Positions 1-12,304 of a stretch of DNA of 64,000 bases are shown here, one piece after another (the stretch's first letter is position 1; each line of letters starts with the position of its first letter). The stretch comes from Chimonanthus salicifolius (lineage: Eukaryota; Streptophyta; Magnoliopsida; Laurales; Calycanthaceae). The notes under the pieces were generated by a model, which saw only the letters and a list, made by a program, of their open reading frames with translations, had not been told where the DNA came from and made no database searches. The position numbers were made by a program, and so were the translations under genes. Where the stretch lies: assembly GCA_013350335.1 (NCBI GenBank), contig CM023540.1, positions 26,887,175 through 26,951,174 on the forward strand. The letters run 5' to 3'.

Positions 1-359
1 TGCCTAGCTGGAAGATTCAGTTGCCAACGTGACATCAATCGAATGCCGGCATGACACACATGTAGGAAATCTTGCTCTTCATCAGAAGGGACCAATAATG
101 AATTTATTCTGACCCTAAATACAGGATACTTAACTCATCAGGTAGCACATAAATGAAAATTGAGGATCACTGGTGAAAAAGGTGTGAGTACTGATCCATG
201 TCCAGCATTTACTTGTGGCCTGCCTCATGACTACAAGCACCCTAAATTGAGGCCAAGATTCATTATTCACCCACGTGATGGGCACAGCATTGCTTCCTAA
301 ACCTAAATGCATTCATTGTACTTCTTTTCCAATTTCACACATCGAGGGTTTTTTTGCAG

Positions 360-1223
360 CTACCTGGTATGGCAACAATGTTTTCGAATGAAATGACATT
401 AGCTTCTGCATGGCTTCACTTGTTAGCTATTGATCTTTTCGCTGCAAGGTCTCTCTAGACTCTGTTCAATTCTCTTTCTTCTTATGCTGCTTGTATTAAA
501 CATATTATTCCATGATAACTGTATTGTACATTGTGCAGCATTTGTCATGTGTCATCGTGCATGCACATTGAATGCATGACATATGCCTGTTCTATATACA
601 GGTCGTTTCATCTTTTACAAAAAACATTGCAGGGGTTGATCTTCTTCAGGACTGTATAACAAATTCTAATTATCCTTTGAATCCTTGGGCCTTAATAATG
701 TAATACAAGTTCAGCAGTAATGGTGATTCGGGATGTTGTTATGACTCACTGTGGTGGACCATGACAAAAGATTTCCCAGATTGGAGATCCAATACTTTAT
801 TTTCCGGCATCATTTGTAGTTTTGCACATACGATGTTGTTGGTCTCTTTAGATCTCATTTTGCTTCTATCTGAAGGTTTTGACCTTTCCACCATGAACAC
901 GTTTGTGACATGACCACCCATATTGGGGTCAATGAGATCTGTGATCTCAATACTGAACCATGGGCTGCATTTTTATCATCTTAAGAATGAAGGCCAGAGG
1001 ATTTATGGCATGGCCTCGGAGCAAGTTCTATGATCCTTGGGACTTAAATCGTGTTCTCTGTTTTTTCTTTCCTTTGGTGCTTAGGCAAGTATTTCAGGAT
1101 GGCCTAAAGAACAGGATTGAGACCCGGCATTCAGTTTCTATGTGCTTGCTCTTCTGTCCAATTGGGATTGTTACTCACGTGATCACTAAGGTGCTGACTA
1201 AGGGAGCTGATGATGTGCAGTGA
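360..1223 (+). CDS. ABA4: Neoxanthin-synthesis protein ABA4-like, 3' part only (two last exons)
   Basis: Exons at 360-448 and 1085-1223 join in frame across an intron of 449-1084 (GT...AG). They give about 75 C-terminal residues. The first exon reads [18 protein letters not shown] and then [11 protein letters not shown]. The second continues [19 protein letters not shown], then [16 protein letters not shown], and ends GADDVQ-stop. This matches the C-terminal transmembrane half of ABA4 (Arabidopsis At1g67080), a plastid envelope or thylakoid protein needed to make neoxanthin from violaxanthin, and so for abscisic acid. The earlier exons lie left of the window. The Asp-Leu-Phe-Ala-Ala-Arg and Glu-Thr-Arg-His-Ser-Val blocks are the most diagnostic parts. 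No internal stop is seen in this part. Identity rests on family recall; frame and splice sites are read directly. Confidence 0.85.
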
Positions 1224-1559
1224 AGCAAACATTTTTCTTGTAAGAATTGAAGCATTTTTTTTTTTTCTTGTAAGAACTAAGGCTTGTCATCTTATATTTT
1301 TATTAGATGAGAAGATGCATTTACAAAATCCAAGAAAATTGTTTGATTTTTGTTGGAGAAATTATGTTCACAAAGAATCAATTGTATATGATTTTCTGCT
1401 GCATGTTGGAAATCATTTGTGCCTTTCACTAGTGCACAATGTAGTTATATGGCAAGATAAGATACATCTTGTGACTAGGGCTACCTGCAAGGTTAACCAT
1501 CACAATGAAAACGTAGCCATCTCTCTTCCTGTATGCATCTTGGGTGGTGCAAAATAATA

Positions 1560-1748
1560 CTCCCTATATCCCATTTTAGTTGTATCGTTTGAAATATTTG
1601 TATGTTTTAAGGAACTCTCTATATGAGGCTAGCACTCCATATGATTTCATCCATTTTAAACACAATTTATACTACTCAAATAAAAATGAGAACTATTTTG
1701 GGACAATTTCAACATCCATATAGGACAACTAATTTGGGACAGAGGGAG
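1560..1748. mobile_element. Stowaway-type MITE (Tc1/mariner)
   Basis: The ends are inverted repeats. The left end reads CTCCCTATATCCCATTTTAG and the complement of the right end reads CTCCCTCTGTCCCAAATTAG. A TA dinucleotide flanks each side (1558-1559 and 1749-1750). The length of 189 bp and the CTCCCT ends are classic for plant Stowaway elements. It has no coding capacity and lies about 340 bp after the ABA4 stop codon. Confidence 0.85.
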
Positions 1749-2077
1749 TAATAAATATGGATGTCAATGGGTTAAGTTCGGGTCAGGTCCATAGTACACA
1801 CAAACTTTACCTTCACAGTCAAACATCAAAGGAGATGGGCATTTCATGTTTTTATAATAAACATATTATTTTATTCACACTGTGATTTCAGATTTTGGAC
1901 AACATGGACCAATACCTAGATCAGAACATATGGACCCAAAATGCGTTGACCTGGGTCTGATTTGCTAACATGACAAAAACTCACTCAAACTCCATATTTA
2001 ATGCATATAGTTAATTTTATGAGCAGGGGTTTGTAAATTATTAAAGTTTTTCCTGGCTTATAATGACTCCTAAAGCA
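1749..2077. other. Intergenic spacer, ABA4 to ENDO-C
   Basis: I see no gene. The part closest to ENDO-C (about 2020-2077) resembles the sequence just beyond ENDO-B (about 5470-5534). This supports a segmental duplication of the two nuclease copies. Confidence 0.5.
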
Positions 2078-3810
2078 TCAAAATGCTGCTTTCTTTGAAA
2101 ATCTTTTGCCATCAAGTTTGTCAAAGATCCTGTTCAGAACAGAAGCCAACCTCACACCAGATTGAGTAATCCTCTTTTGAACAACCGGAAGCTGAGTATA
2201 GAAATAATTATCTGCAATAAACATTTGATACCTGTTTAAAACCAAGGAAAGAAATTACAGAAAAAAAAAAAACTTTAATTTAATGCAAACATAGTTTAAT
2301 CCTGCCTCCTAAAGTCGAATTTTGATGGACATCCTTATATGCATGCATAATTGCGTGCAAGTTGAACACTCTCTGTCGCAAACCTGCAAATTTCATGTTC
2401 AGTTTTAAGTAAATTAATTCCATCTCTCATTCCATTGTAACTGTCTGAAATAGATGCTGACTGATGATCTCCTTTGCCACCTTCGTGAAAAACTCATATA
2501 CACTGTCAGATGAAGTACTTTGCCTATGGTACTTCAACGAGGTTAAGTGATGAATCCAAGGTTCTGATCTCATTAAGACTCTAAGCTTACTTGTCAGGGC
2601 AAACCCCTGATTTTCCACGACTCTCCCATCCATGGACTTCGTCAGACCATCCCCTTTGTCATAAAAAAAATCTCATTAAACACTGCTAATACAACAAGGA
2701 AAAAATTGCTTAAGATGATAATTAACTCACAGTAATGTTGCGTTGGATGGCTTTTATCACTAGATTACCGCTGTTAACGTAGAAATAGCTCATGGACGTC
2801 ACTAGCATATTTTCATCCTGCACTTGTATAAAAAAGTAGGCATGGCATTGATATTGCTACTGTTATTATTAGTTGTAGATGTTGAGATATATTTAGATGA
2901 TTTAAGTTTTGATATATTTAGTTACTAAAATTGTATTTTTCATTTTAGGGCTTTCCCCTTTATTAGATTTTACCTTCCTTATTTGTATTATGTTTTCCTT
3001 ATAAATATAAATGGTAGGGTCTCTCCTTACTTAAGGAAGATGCAACAAATTCTCTTCTCCTCTTCTCCTCTTCTCTTTCTTATTCTTATTTTCAATATGG
3101 TATCAGCCAAAAGATCCAAATTTTTCCAAGGGTCGACTTTCATCTCGTGAGAAAGAAACCCACCTTTGTAGCTTTCTACTCTCCCTCTGGTTCCACCAAA
3201 ACCAGCAGAGGGAGGTTCCGTTGCTCCTAGATCTATTTTTTTTTTCCTATTCTTATTTTCAACCTTAGAAGTAAGGAGCAGCAGAAACTTTCAAGCATGA
3301 AAAAAAAAACCCATAGACTAATATCCCCAAGCTTGGCCAAAGAGGGTTTACAACAAACATTGAATTGAAACCCCATTAGATCATATCTTCCAGCAGTCTA
3401 TATTTGTAAATCCTTTCAACCCCTTCCTATCTTTGATCAATTATGGCCCGAGTGGACTCCATACGCTTGTTACAGAATTAAGATATTTGCAGTCCATTAT
3501 TCACAGTTGAATATTTCATGTGGTAGCAGAAGCAATAGATGGTTCATGTTTTGGTGCCAATAGACACGAAGCCTGTTACCCCCCAAGTTTTCTCTGAAAC
3601 CTGCATGCAGTGCCTGATGTACTTCGCCCATGATATGATCATAGTACATAGAAACAATGTCAAGTTTCTAACCAGAGGAAAAAAAATTCTAAGAGTAGTT
3701 TTGATTGTTTTTGTGAAGTTGTTAAGTTGGTTTAACATTTGTTTGAGGAATCCCCATTAAGTCTTGAGTTGTGCAGTGTATTTGTAGATTGTTCCATGAC
3801 ATGCCATGTC
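2078..3810 (-). pseudogene. S1/P1-type nuclease pseudogene (ENDO-C)
   Basis: Read on the minus strand, pieces of six exons line up in order with ENDO-B. They are a decayed exon 3 (about 3737-3810), fused exons 4/5 (about 3545-3700, HIMGEVHQALHAGF), exon 6 (about 2750-2828), exon 7 (about 2598-2660, WESRGKSGVCPD), exon 8 (about 2307-2382) and exon 9 (2078-2211, open). The damage is clear. A 4-bp insertion (GCATGCATAT where ENDO-B has GCATAT) shifts exon 8 into a stop. The exon 8 donor is GC instead of GT. The exon 7 acceptor has drifted out of phase. Exons 4/5 are frameshifted, and the catalytic Gly-Asp-Ile-His has become Gly-Glu-Val-His. Exons 1 and 2, with the signal peptide and first zinc ligands, were not found. 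An LTR remnant sits in the intron at 2880-3110. Confidence 0.85.
2880..3110 (+). mobile_element. Ty1/copia-type LTR with primer-binding site (remnant)
   Basis: A putative LTR runs from TGTTGAGATAT at 2880 to TTTCA at 3094. It contains TATAAATATAAATGG (from about 3000) as a promoter-like element and a CT-rich stretch before its end. At 3098 it is followed by TGGTATCAGCC, close to the TGGTATCAGAGC primer site (initiator tRNA-Met) of Ty1/copia elements. No gag-pol and no second LTR are visible, so this is a truncated 5' end. It lies within the ENDO-C pseudogene. Confidence 0.7.
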
Positions 3811-5534
3811 AACAGGTTGGCTCCACTTTATGGCTTGTTCAAAAGATGGATGAATACAATATCATTGTACACTACCGTGCTATTCATGTTAGGGTCTTAC
3901 TACAAAAAAAGAATAATAGTCTTCTAATCATCTTAATACTTGGTATTTGAGCTTCAAATTTAAACCATAACGTGATATGAACATTAATCCAAGAATGAAG
4001 ATGAACCAAATGACTTCCAACGTATCTAGATCTGATTGTCATTGTGAGAGGCTTCCCTATTAGGTCATACCCTCATGGTGGAAGCCTGCCCAAACTTTTA
4101 TAGATTTATGATGGCAAGGAATTGGGCAAATTGATGGAGATCCAAACCTAACCCCACCTTGGTTATGTATAAAATTAAATAAAATGCAGAACGGGAAATC
4201 TAGAACAAGTTCTGGTACGATTTCTAAGTGACTGTACGATCACATTGGATGGTATCAAAGGTCACATGATTTTTCATCCTAATCTTCTTTAAACCACACA
4301 AGAGAATGGAACTTTATATAATTTCCTGCATATTGATATGTTGGAATTTTGAAACAAAAATGCTTGGAGGACACCACCATTGGAGACGTCCGAGGACAAC
4401 CCCTATGAGTGTGCACCAGTTTTCTCGTCCTTCCCAAAGTCGAGTAACACGGTTAATGGTGCGCAGATTGGAGACTCCTTTGATGTCCCCAAATTCCATT
4501 GTCCTCCTAACAGGACTCATTTTGAAATATGTAAAATGCACAAATGCAATCTCATGTAAGTTTCTGGTGCCAAGAATAGGATCTGCTATCAATTCTTAAC
4601 CTGATTGTTGTCCACTACAGAAAATGGGTGTGGATAATATAGATAGAACTTTTTCTAAAACCAATGGTCTCAGTCTAAAAGTTCGAGAAGTTTTCAAGTT
4701 TCGCTAAGATTTTGAATAAAAAATCATATTGGGTTACTTGACAAATGAAAGCCCATATCCTTCTCTTCTGCTCTTCTCCTCTTCTTCTGCCTCTATCCAT
4801 ATTTCTGCCTATGCACGATGTGAATTTCCTTCACGAGTCTGTTGGGTTTCAGTAGTCTATATTTATATGGAACCCACTCAATTTAACTATACAAGTGAGT
4901 TATCAAATTTAAGGCACGTAAATTGTGGATTTCATAGTTAGTGGAACGTGAGACTTGCCCCAAAGTATCGAATTTGGATCGTCTGGCGTTGTAGTACTAG
5001 ACAGCCTATGGTGTCATCAATCACCAATTCAAACTGAAATTGGTGAATTGGTCTGCATGTCTAGTGCTCTTATCTGGGTCCGCACTGATATCACAGTCTC
5101 CTATGCGGAGTAATCGAATTTTCTTAAGGCCCCATCTGTCTAAGGTTGAGTAACACACACTTCCTCTCAATGATCACACATACAGTTGTTGATCATAGTC
5201 CAAAAATCCAAGCAGATTTGATTTGATTCTGGTAAACTCAGTTGTGAGACCTACTTGAGTCTGGCAAGTCTGGACTGAGTTCTGACTCGATAGATGTAGA
5301 GTCCAATCCAATCACAATAACTCAGCCGAGGAAGCAAGGGTTATGATTGCAAGATGGCATGACCTGATGGGAAACTCTGTTTTTGGTTGAACATAGTATA
5401 CTTGATACCATTCTCATATAGATCTGATGACAGTAGGAGGCTAAGCACCTCTATCGAAACTACATATTTAAGTCTGGGGTTCATAAATTATTAAAACTCA
5501 TCCATTCATGGCTTCAGGATGGTTTCTACAAACA
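3811..5534. other. Gene-free spacer between ENDO-C and ENDO-B
   Basis: No convincing coding sequence is present on either strand. I looked here for the missing first two exons of ENDO-C (the Ser-Trp-Ala-Asp motif and the signal peptide) and did not find them. The open frames at 4306-4599 on both strands have no family features and no plausible splice context. Confidence 0.5.
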
Positions 5535-8500
5535 TCAAACTGCTGCAATCTCTGAAAATTTTTCATCATCAGACTTGTCAAAGATCCTGTTCAGAACAGC
5601 AGCCAACCTCACACCAGCTTGAGCAATCCTCTTTTGAACAACTGGATGTCCGAGTGTAGAAATAATCATCTGTAATGAACATTTGAATCCGGTTAATACG
5701 AAGGAAAGAAATACATAAAATTACTTAATTGAATGCAAATGTGTTTTTATGGTACCTCCCATACCTCCCAAAGTCGAATTTTGCTCGACATCCTTATATG
5801 CATAATTGCATGCAAGTTGAACACTTTCTGTCGCATACCTGCAGATTTCATGTTTATTTTTTAGTACAAAATTAATTTATCTTCATCTGAAATGCATGCT
5901 AACTGATACAGGGAGAAGTTTATTTCTGAACTTCATTGAGAACTCATATACAGAAGGTCGGGATTCATATATATGTGAAGTTAACTGAGAAATCTAACAC
6001 TCTGTTCTCATTAAGCCTCTAAGCTTACTTGTCAGGACAAACCACTGATTTTCCACAACTCTCCCATGCAAGGATTTCTTCAGACCATCCATCCTGTCAT
6101 AAAAAGTTCTGGTTAAACACTGAAAATTTCTATGGGAAGGATTGCTCGAGATGACAATGAACTTACAGTAATGTTGCGCTCGATGGCTTTCATCATTGTA
6201 TCAATACTGTTCGCATAGAAATAGCTCATAGCAGTCTCTATCACATTTACATCCCACACCTTGCATAAAAATTAAATGTTGTCACTATTTTTGTCAAATC
6301 TAAATATAAATACCAACTCTAAATTGATGGAATAAATGGTTTAGATAGATAATGACAGCGATGACGATATAATAGCAGAAGAAGTAGTGATACCTTATGA
6401 AGGTTGGTCATGTTTTGGTACCAAAAGACACGAATCCTGTTACCTCCTATGTCTTTTATGAAGCCTGCATGCAGTGGCTGATGTATGTCTCCCATGATGT
6501 GTGCAAGGAACATCAAGCTTTCTGTCAAATTATCTGAGCCCACAGTAGACAGAAAAAATTGAAGCTCTAACCAGAAGAAGTTAAAAAAAAAAAGTACCAT
6601 GTAATTTTGATTAATTTTTAAAAATTTCTAAGTTGTTTTTACATCTTCCTGAAGAATCTCCGTAGCTCTCGAGCTGCTTAGTGTAATTGTAGATTGCTCC
6701 AACTGCACACACATTCTTCTCTCCCTTCGGATCATGACAGTCTCCTTTGATACATAAAGAAGAAGAAAGAAATAAGAAAGCTTAGATCCATTCTGGATGC
6801 ATGTAGAATCTATTTAATGGAGAATCATAGTCCACCAGAGTTTACAAATTAAAAAAAGGGTACTCAGAACCGAGGGTAAATCAAAGTTCAAAAATGCAAG
6901 AATTTGATTCACTTTGGATAGCATACAGTTGAATGAGCAGTGAGTTTTTCCTAGTTTATTTTTTTTCCAGTAACTCGTTGAAACTTACCCGACGAATCAA
7001 CTCAACTTGTGAGCAAATTTAGTTAACTCAGGTGAATCATTCTCTCTAACCATTAAGACAAAAGAAACAATTCTGAGGTCTGGAAAGCAGGAAAAAGAGT
7101 AGGCCAAGGCATGAGTCTGCCGAATGAAGCCCCTTTCAACAGGCCTAAAATTGAAACCTGAGTAGAACCAGTCATTTCAGGCCTGAACTCAAACTTGATT
7201 CAGGTTGCAGGCCTACAAAATTCTGAGCTCTTAACTATCTATGTTCGGTTCTTTTGTTGTTCAAAAGGATAGATGGGTACGAAATCGTATACCCGGTTGA
7301 ATAAACTGAGGCTTGTCTGGTCCCCTTGAATCCTTTGACACTCTACTTTTGAGGTTCAAAGTCAAATCATAGCTTGAATATTTGTATTCTGATACTTCTT
7401 GTTTTTCTATAACATGCATTAATTTTACGGACATATGTAAATCTTTCAATCACACACTTGTTAAGTTTATAGAGAGTAGTTCGTTGAAATTGAACGTGAA
7501 CCGAACTTAAGACTCCAGTTCATAATGTAGGCATCTTAATCATGGGGCTTGGGGTTTGGATAGTGTCTGGTTTTGATTGATTTGTCATGTATTGTCATCG
7601 CATGAACATAAAAATAAAATTATGAAAAAATGTAAACAAAGAGAAAACGAGAATGAATTTTAAGAGAGCATTAACAGGGGCACCATTATTAATTATTTTC
7701 TATCACTGAGGTGCTATATTTCTATCACCAACGCCATGTCAGCCACCACTCTCTTCGATCAAATAAAAGTGATGAGGACTCGATGGGGCCCAGTCAGATG
7801 GTCAAAACAGTCAAAAGGAAGTTCCCACGGGTGAAAAGGATTGGAAAGTGGGTTTTGGGAAGGCTTGTTGAAGAGTCAACGCTTGGAGAAGCTTGCTTGG
7901 GATCCCACGTGGGCTGGGCTGGGTTGGGTTGGGTTGGGTGGAAATTTAATGGATGGAGGCAGCAATTGTCTAATCCCTAAAAATCAGAAAATAAATAAAA
8001 ATGAACATAACAGGAAAATAAAAAGAAAATTAATAATAATTTTACAAATGGAAAAATAAAATAAAAATTAGTTTCTACAAATTTTGGATCGGCTGAACTT
8101 TTCAATTTTGGCCAGATCGAGTCAACAGCAGATTGTCCCACATCAATCTAAAAAATACCAGTAAATCAAGCAAAGGTTCTGATCTAATTCCAAAAAATAA
8201 AGTAAAATAAAAATTGTCTTAAAATAATTTAAAACCCAAGATCTGATTTTATCTTAACAAAGTGGGTTTATCTTATTTAACTTAAAATTACAGAAACTGA
8301 GCTTTCGATTTGAAAAAGAAACTGAATATCCGAATCTGATTTAGTTAGCAACGTTAGAATATCTGTAAACTGTAATCAGCCATCCGTATCGTTGAAACTT
8401 GAACATGGGGGAACAGGGCATCTTGGCAGTCGGATTTGCTGAAGAAGAAGCCGGAGGGGAGACGTAAAATTGTTTAAAATTGAAATCGATTTACTGATAT

Positions 8501-9725
8501 TTTTTAAAAGAAATCACATTTTGGTTTTAACTCATTATAAGATAAAAACAAATTTCTTTCTTTCCCTCACTCAAAATTGAAATGGGTTATTGTAAAATAA
8601 AAAATTAGTTCTATGAAAAATCTAAAATGGTTTCTCCAAAATCAGAAACGGGTTTTTGAAAATTAACAAATTGGAAAAAAATAAAATACTTTTGTAGAGT
8701 TATAAACAGGTTAAAAAAGAAAAAAGAAAAACCGACACCGATAGGGTTTAAAAAATAAAAAGCCATTAGAAAACGGGGAAAAAAAAATTTGATTTCCTGT
8801 TTGAGACGAATTTTTTTTAAATAAAAAAATAAAAAATAAAGATATTATCCCGAAGAAATCTGCTGATGTTTAAAATATTGAATATTGGTTGTCTGTACAG
8901 CAAAAATAGCAGATCTGGGCGCTTGCGAGCTCGTTTTTAGCCGTCGGTTTCTCGATCGAAGACGTGTCATTAAAAGAGAGGGTGCTCTGCGAGTCCCGGT
9001 AGAGGTGAAAGAAACAGTTGAAAAAGAAGCAATGTTACATACTGGAATAGTTGTAGTTGCAGACGCCAGGCGTATTGACGAAGTGGAAATTGTAGGACCA
9101 TTTGTATATGTATCTTACGTCGTCGGCCCATGAACATACTGAAGAAAGATGACCTCCGGCTATCTCTGGAAGAAGATCAACAACAGCCTTCGATGTTTTC
9201 TTCGTCAACAGTGGCTGCAATGAAAAAGAATAAAGCGGTAAATGTCAGGATCCCGTTCATAGTCTCAATAATCTAATGTGAGACTCATTTTTAGTCCATT
9301 TAAAATAGTTTGAAATCTAACTTTGATACTATTGGTTAGAAATTGGGTATCCAACTCCAAAAATTAATTTATTAAGTGGAGTGACGTAAGTGCTTAATAA
9401 ATTTCTAGATCTCTCTACTGTTACAACGTAGAATACCTTCGTACTTCCAATACAAACGAGGTTTCGTCCGAAGAATCTTCTGAGTCCACGTGAGCTATTC
9501 TAAAATTTGACTTTAATATTATTTGTTAGAACATGGATATTAAGTTCAAAAGACCAACCTCTTAAGGACGGTAAACTACGATTGGCAAGATAAAAAGAAG
9601 AAGAAGAAGAAATATACCTCTGCTATTTTGCAGACCATATAATGGCCTAGAGGACCCCAAGCATTTGTGCTTTGAAATAGGCTCAAAGCAACAACGAACA
9701 ACTGAAGTAGGAGCAACAAACCCAT
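5535..9725 (-). CDS. S1/P1-type endonuclease (ENDO-B), frameshifted in last exon
   Basis: The exons are 9618-9725, 9043-9214, 6643-6744, 6394-6533 (fused exons 4/5), 6167-6259, 6029-6093, 5765-5838 and 5535-5669. ATG is at 9725. Residues 1-21 are a signal peptide, so mature Trp22 would be the N-terminal zinc ligand. The other ligands are all present: His27, Asp67, His80, His139, Asp143, His149, His173 and Asp177. Exon phases match ENDO-A throughout. The last exon has one extra base near 5653 compared with ENDO-C. As written, the frame ends at a TGA at 5578, giving 281 residues with a foreign Cys-rich tail. The homologous tail (PVVQKRIAQAGVRLAAVLNR) lies in the next frame and ends at 5535. The family cleaves RNA and single-stranded DNA in senescence and cell death. 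It may make an active enzyme with an altered C-terminus, or be a young pseudogene. Confidence 0.85.
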
Positions 9726-9850
9726 CTCTTTCACTCAGTTTTGTCCTCTCTTCTGTACCTCTATCCATTTTTATGTCTCCCTGCTTGAAGATGACAATCG
9801 AAACAGTTCCTGCATATGTTTCACAAGCAAGAATCACTGTTTTCTTTTAA

Positions 9851-9866
9851 GTACCATATAAAAATT
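9851..9866 (-). promoter_or_regulatory. Possible TATA box for ENDO-B
   Basis: The minus strand reads TTTTTATATGG about 130 bp upstream of the ENDO-B ATG at 9725. This is a plausible distance for a TATA box plus a short leader. It is the best AT-rich core element in the immediate upstream region. Confidence 0.35.
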
Positions 9867-9939
9867 AAATATATCAATCGAACTTAATTTTCTTACAACA
9901 AATCAAATAAAAGAAACGATTTTTTACAAAAATTACTTG

Positions 9940-10095
9940 ACAGCACAGTTAAAATTCATGATTGTCTCCAGAAAGTGAGAGGTTGGAGGTTCGAACTCTC
10001 GTAATCTAATCTTGATTTGCTATAAGAATAATTGATTCACTTGTAAAAATTTTACGTTGAGTATTTCACAATTTTTTACACATAAATTTAAAAAA
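9940..10095 (+). repeat. tRNA-derived SINE
   Basis: It contains a pol III B-box-like GAGGTTCGAACTCTC near 9987. The 3' part shares the phrase 'TTGAGTATTTC...TTTACACATAAATTTA' with copies at 12305-12425 and 32623-32785 and with the minus-strand copy at 60148-60312. All end in an A-rich run. It has no coding capacity. Confidence 0.6.
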
Positions 10096-10304
10096 AAAAT
10101 TATAAAAGTAATATAAAATAATCTGCCTTGCTTTAATTTTTAAAATACTTTTAAACCACCCTATCCTCATGATCCAACCTAATTCTGACAGACAACTACT
10201 CTTTAATAATGTGTCTCTCTCGAGTGGTGTGGCCATCATCAAGTCAGTAACATGTACCCACATGGGTGTATCAACTGCTTACCTTCCATCTCATGTGAAG
10301 CAAA

Positions 10305-12304
10305 GGCTGCGTCTTGGATGGGGGTAAGGGGGGGTAACCCTCCCTTTACCCTTTGTTACCCTCATTTAGTAACAAGGGAGTAAGGGTAAAAATTTAAATT
10401 TTTACCCCTCTTGCAACCATTTTGAATACCCCATGGGACTTGGGGTATTCAATGTTGAATACCCCTCCTTACCCTCCATTTTGCTCTTTTATGAGATTTT
10501 TTTTTTTTACATTTTATTTATTTATTTTGGTGAGTATTTGACTTTTTTTTTTTTTTTAAAGTACTCCATTATTTCTATTTGATAAATTTCATATCACCAA
10601 ATAACAAATTATATTTTTTTATGAAGAGATATGTAGAATTTTTTTATTCATTTATTGAAATTTAAAATAATAATAGTGGTTTTTTATTTATTTTTTATTT
10701 TTTAAAGAAACCTTTCTCTATTTATCCCGTGCCTTCATTTATTTTTCAATTATTTATTATATAATTGAAAATTTAATAGATTTCAAATAAATTTTTTTAT
10801 TATATAGATTTTCAACCTAATGCATTTGGATGAGGAGTAATTTTTTATAGGGGTTACCCTTGAGTAGGGGTAATTGTAAGTAGAGGTAACCTGACATATT
10901 AACACTTTTAGAATAATTAATAATTTTATTTAATCCATATAATATAAAAATAAAAATAAAAATAAAATTTTCTTAAATGTATTTGTCAAAATGTTCTATT
11001 TTTAAGGAGTGATTCTATCGAAATTTCGATAGGGTCTCAAAACTCTGAAAAAGTTTGAGGTTTATGATAATCTCTTTTAGGGTAATTAACAATTTATTCT
11101 GTTAGAAGATTATTTTAAAAATGTGTCAACATTTTCAACGTGATGCATTTGGGTGAGGGGTAAATTTTTACAGGGATTACTCTTGAGTAGGGGTAATTGT
11201 AAGTAGGGGTAAACTGATATATTAACAATTTTATGAGAATTAATAATTTTATTAAATCTATATAATATAAAAATAAAATTTCTGCAACATTTTCAACGTG
11301 ATGCATTTAGATGGGGGGTAAATTTTTACAGGGGTTACCCTTGAGTAGGGGTAATTGTAAGCAAGGGTAAATTGACATATTAACAATTTTATGAGAATTA
11401 ATAATTTTATTAAATCTATATAATATAAAAATAAAATCTCTTCAACATTTTCAACGTGATGCATTTGGGTGAGGGGTAAATTTTTACAGGGGTTACCCTT
11501 GAGTAGGGGTAATTGTAAATAGTGGTAAACTGACATATTAACAATTTTATGAGAATTAATAATTTTATTAAATCTATATAATAGAAAAATAAAATTTTTA
11601 CAACATTTTCAACGTGATGCATTTGGGTAAGGGGTAAATTTTTACAGGGGTTACCCTTAAGTAGGGACAATTGTACGTGGGGGTAAACTCACGTATTAAC
11701 AATTTTATGAGAATTTATAATTTTATTAAATCTTTATAAGATAAAAATAAAATTTCTGCAATATTTTCAACGTGATGCATTTGAGTGAGGGGTAAACTTT
11801 TACAAGGGTTACCCTTGAGTAGGGGTAAATTGACATATTAACAATTTTATGAGAATTAATATTTTTATTAAATTCATATAAATAATAATAATAATTATAA
11901 TTTTTATGAAGAGATATGTTGATATTTTTTATTTATTTATTGGGATTTAAAATAGTAATATAAAAAAAATCTTTATTTATTTTTTTAATATTGGAATGCA
12001 AGTGTTGATTTTAAATTATAATTATGAAAAATAATTTATAAAAATTAGATAATATTATTATAAGTTATATTATTAGAATTTACTTCATGAATATTATTTA
12101 ATAATTATATTTTATAAAAAATAAAAAAATATTAATTTATTAGGTTACCCTTGCTTATAGTTACCAAATAAGATTTTTTACTCTTAAGGTAAGGTTTTAC
12201 TTTACCACTGCAATTACCAAACAAGATAAAGGTAATCCCACTTCAAAGGTCACCCCTACTCAATGATGACCCCTATAAAAATTACCCCCCATCCAAACGT
12301 AGCC
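10305..12304. mobile_element. Two-kilobase TIR element with internal tandem array (non-autonomous)
   Basis: The left end reads GGCTGCGTCTTGGATGGGGG and the complement of the right end reads GGCTACGTTTGGATGGGGGG. Both are followed by TAA-type sequence and GGGTTACC-like subterminal motifs. The interior is extremely AT-rich and holds a tandem array (see 11131-11880). No transposase frame is visible. The flanks (CAAA on the left, AAAAA on the right) do not give a clear target duplication, so the superfamily is unresolved; the GGCT...TTTGGATG ends would fit PIF/Harbinger or hAT types. Open frames at 11115-11670 on the minus strand are repeat artefacts. Confidence 0.65.
11131..11880. repeat. Tandem array, period about 158 bp, five units
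   Basis: Units start with ATTTTCAACGTGATGCATTT at about 11131, 11288, 11447, 11605 and 11763. Each continues with GGGGTAAATTTTTACAGGGG, then TTACCCTTGAGTAGGGGTAA, then an AT-rich tail. The last unit is shortened. A more diverged unit begins at about 10807. The unit head resembles the terminal and subterminal sequence of the enclosing element. Confidence 0.9.

Noticed and set aside
1210..1557. 115-codon open frame after ABA4
   Set aside because: It overlaps the ABA4 3' UTR, has no family features and looks like chance in a T-rich leader-less region.
11115..11670. Repeated open frames on the minus strand (HHVENV...LLILIKLLI pattern)
   Set aside because: They are the same tandem repeat read in successive units; no gene features.
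11131..11880. Regular repeats that might suggest a CRISPR array
   Set aside because: Units are 158 bp, contiguous and without unique spacers, within a plant transposon.
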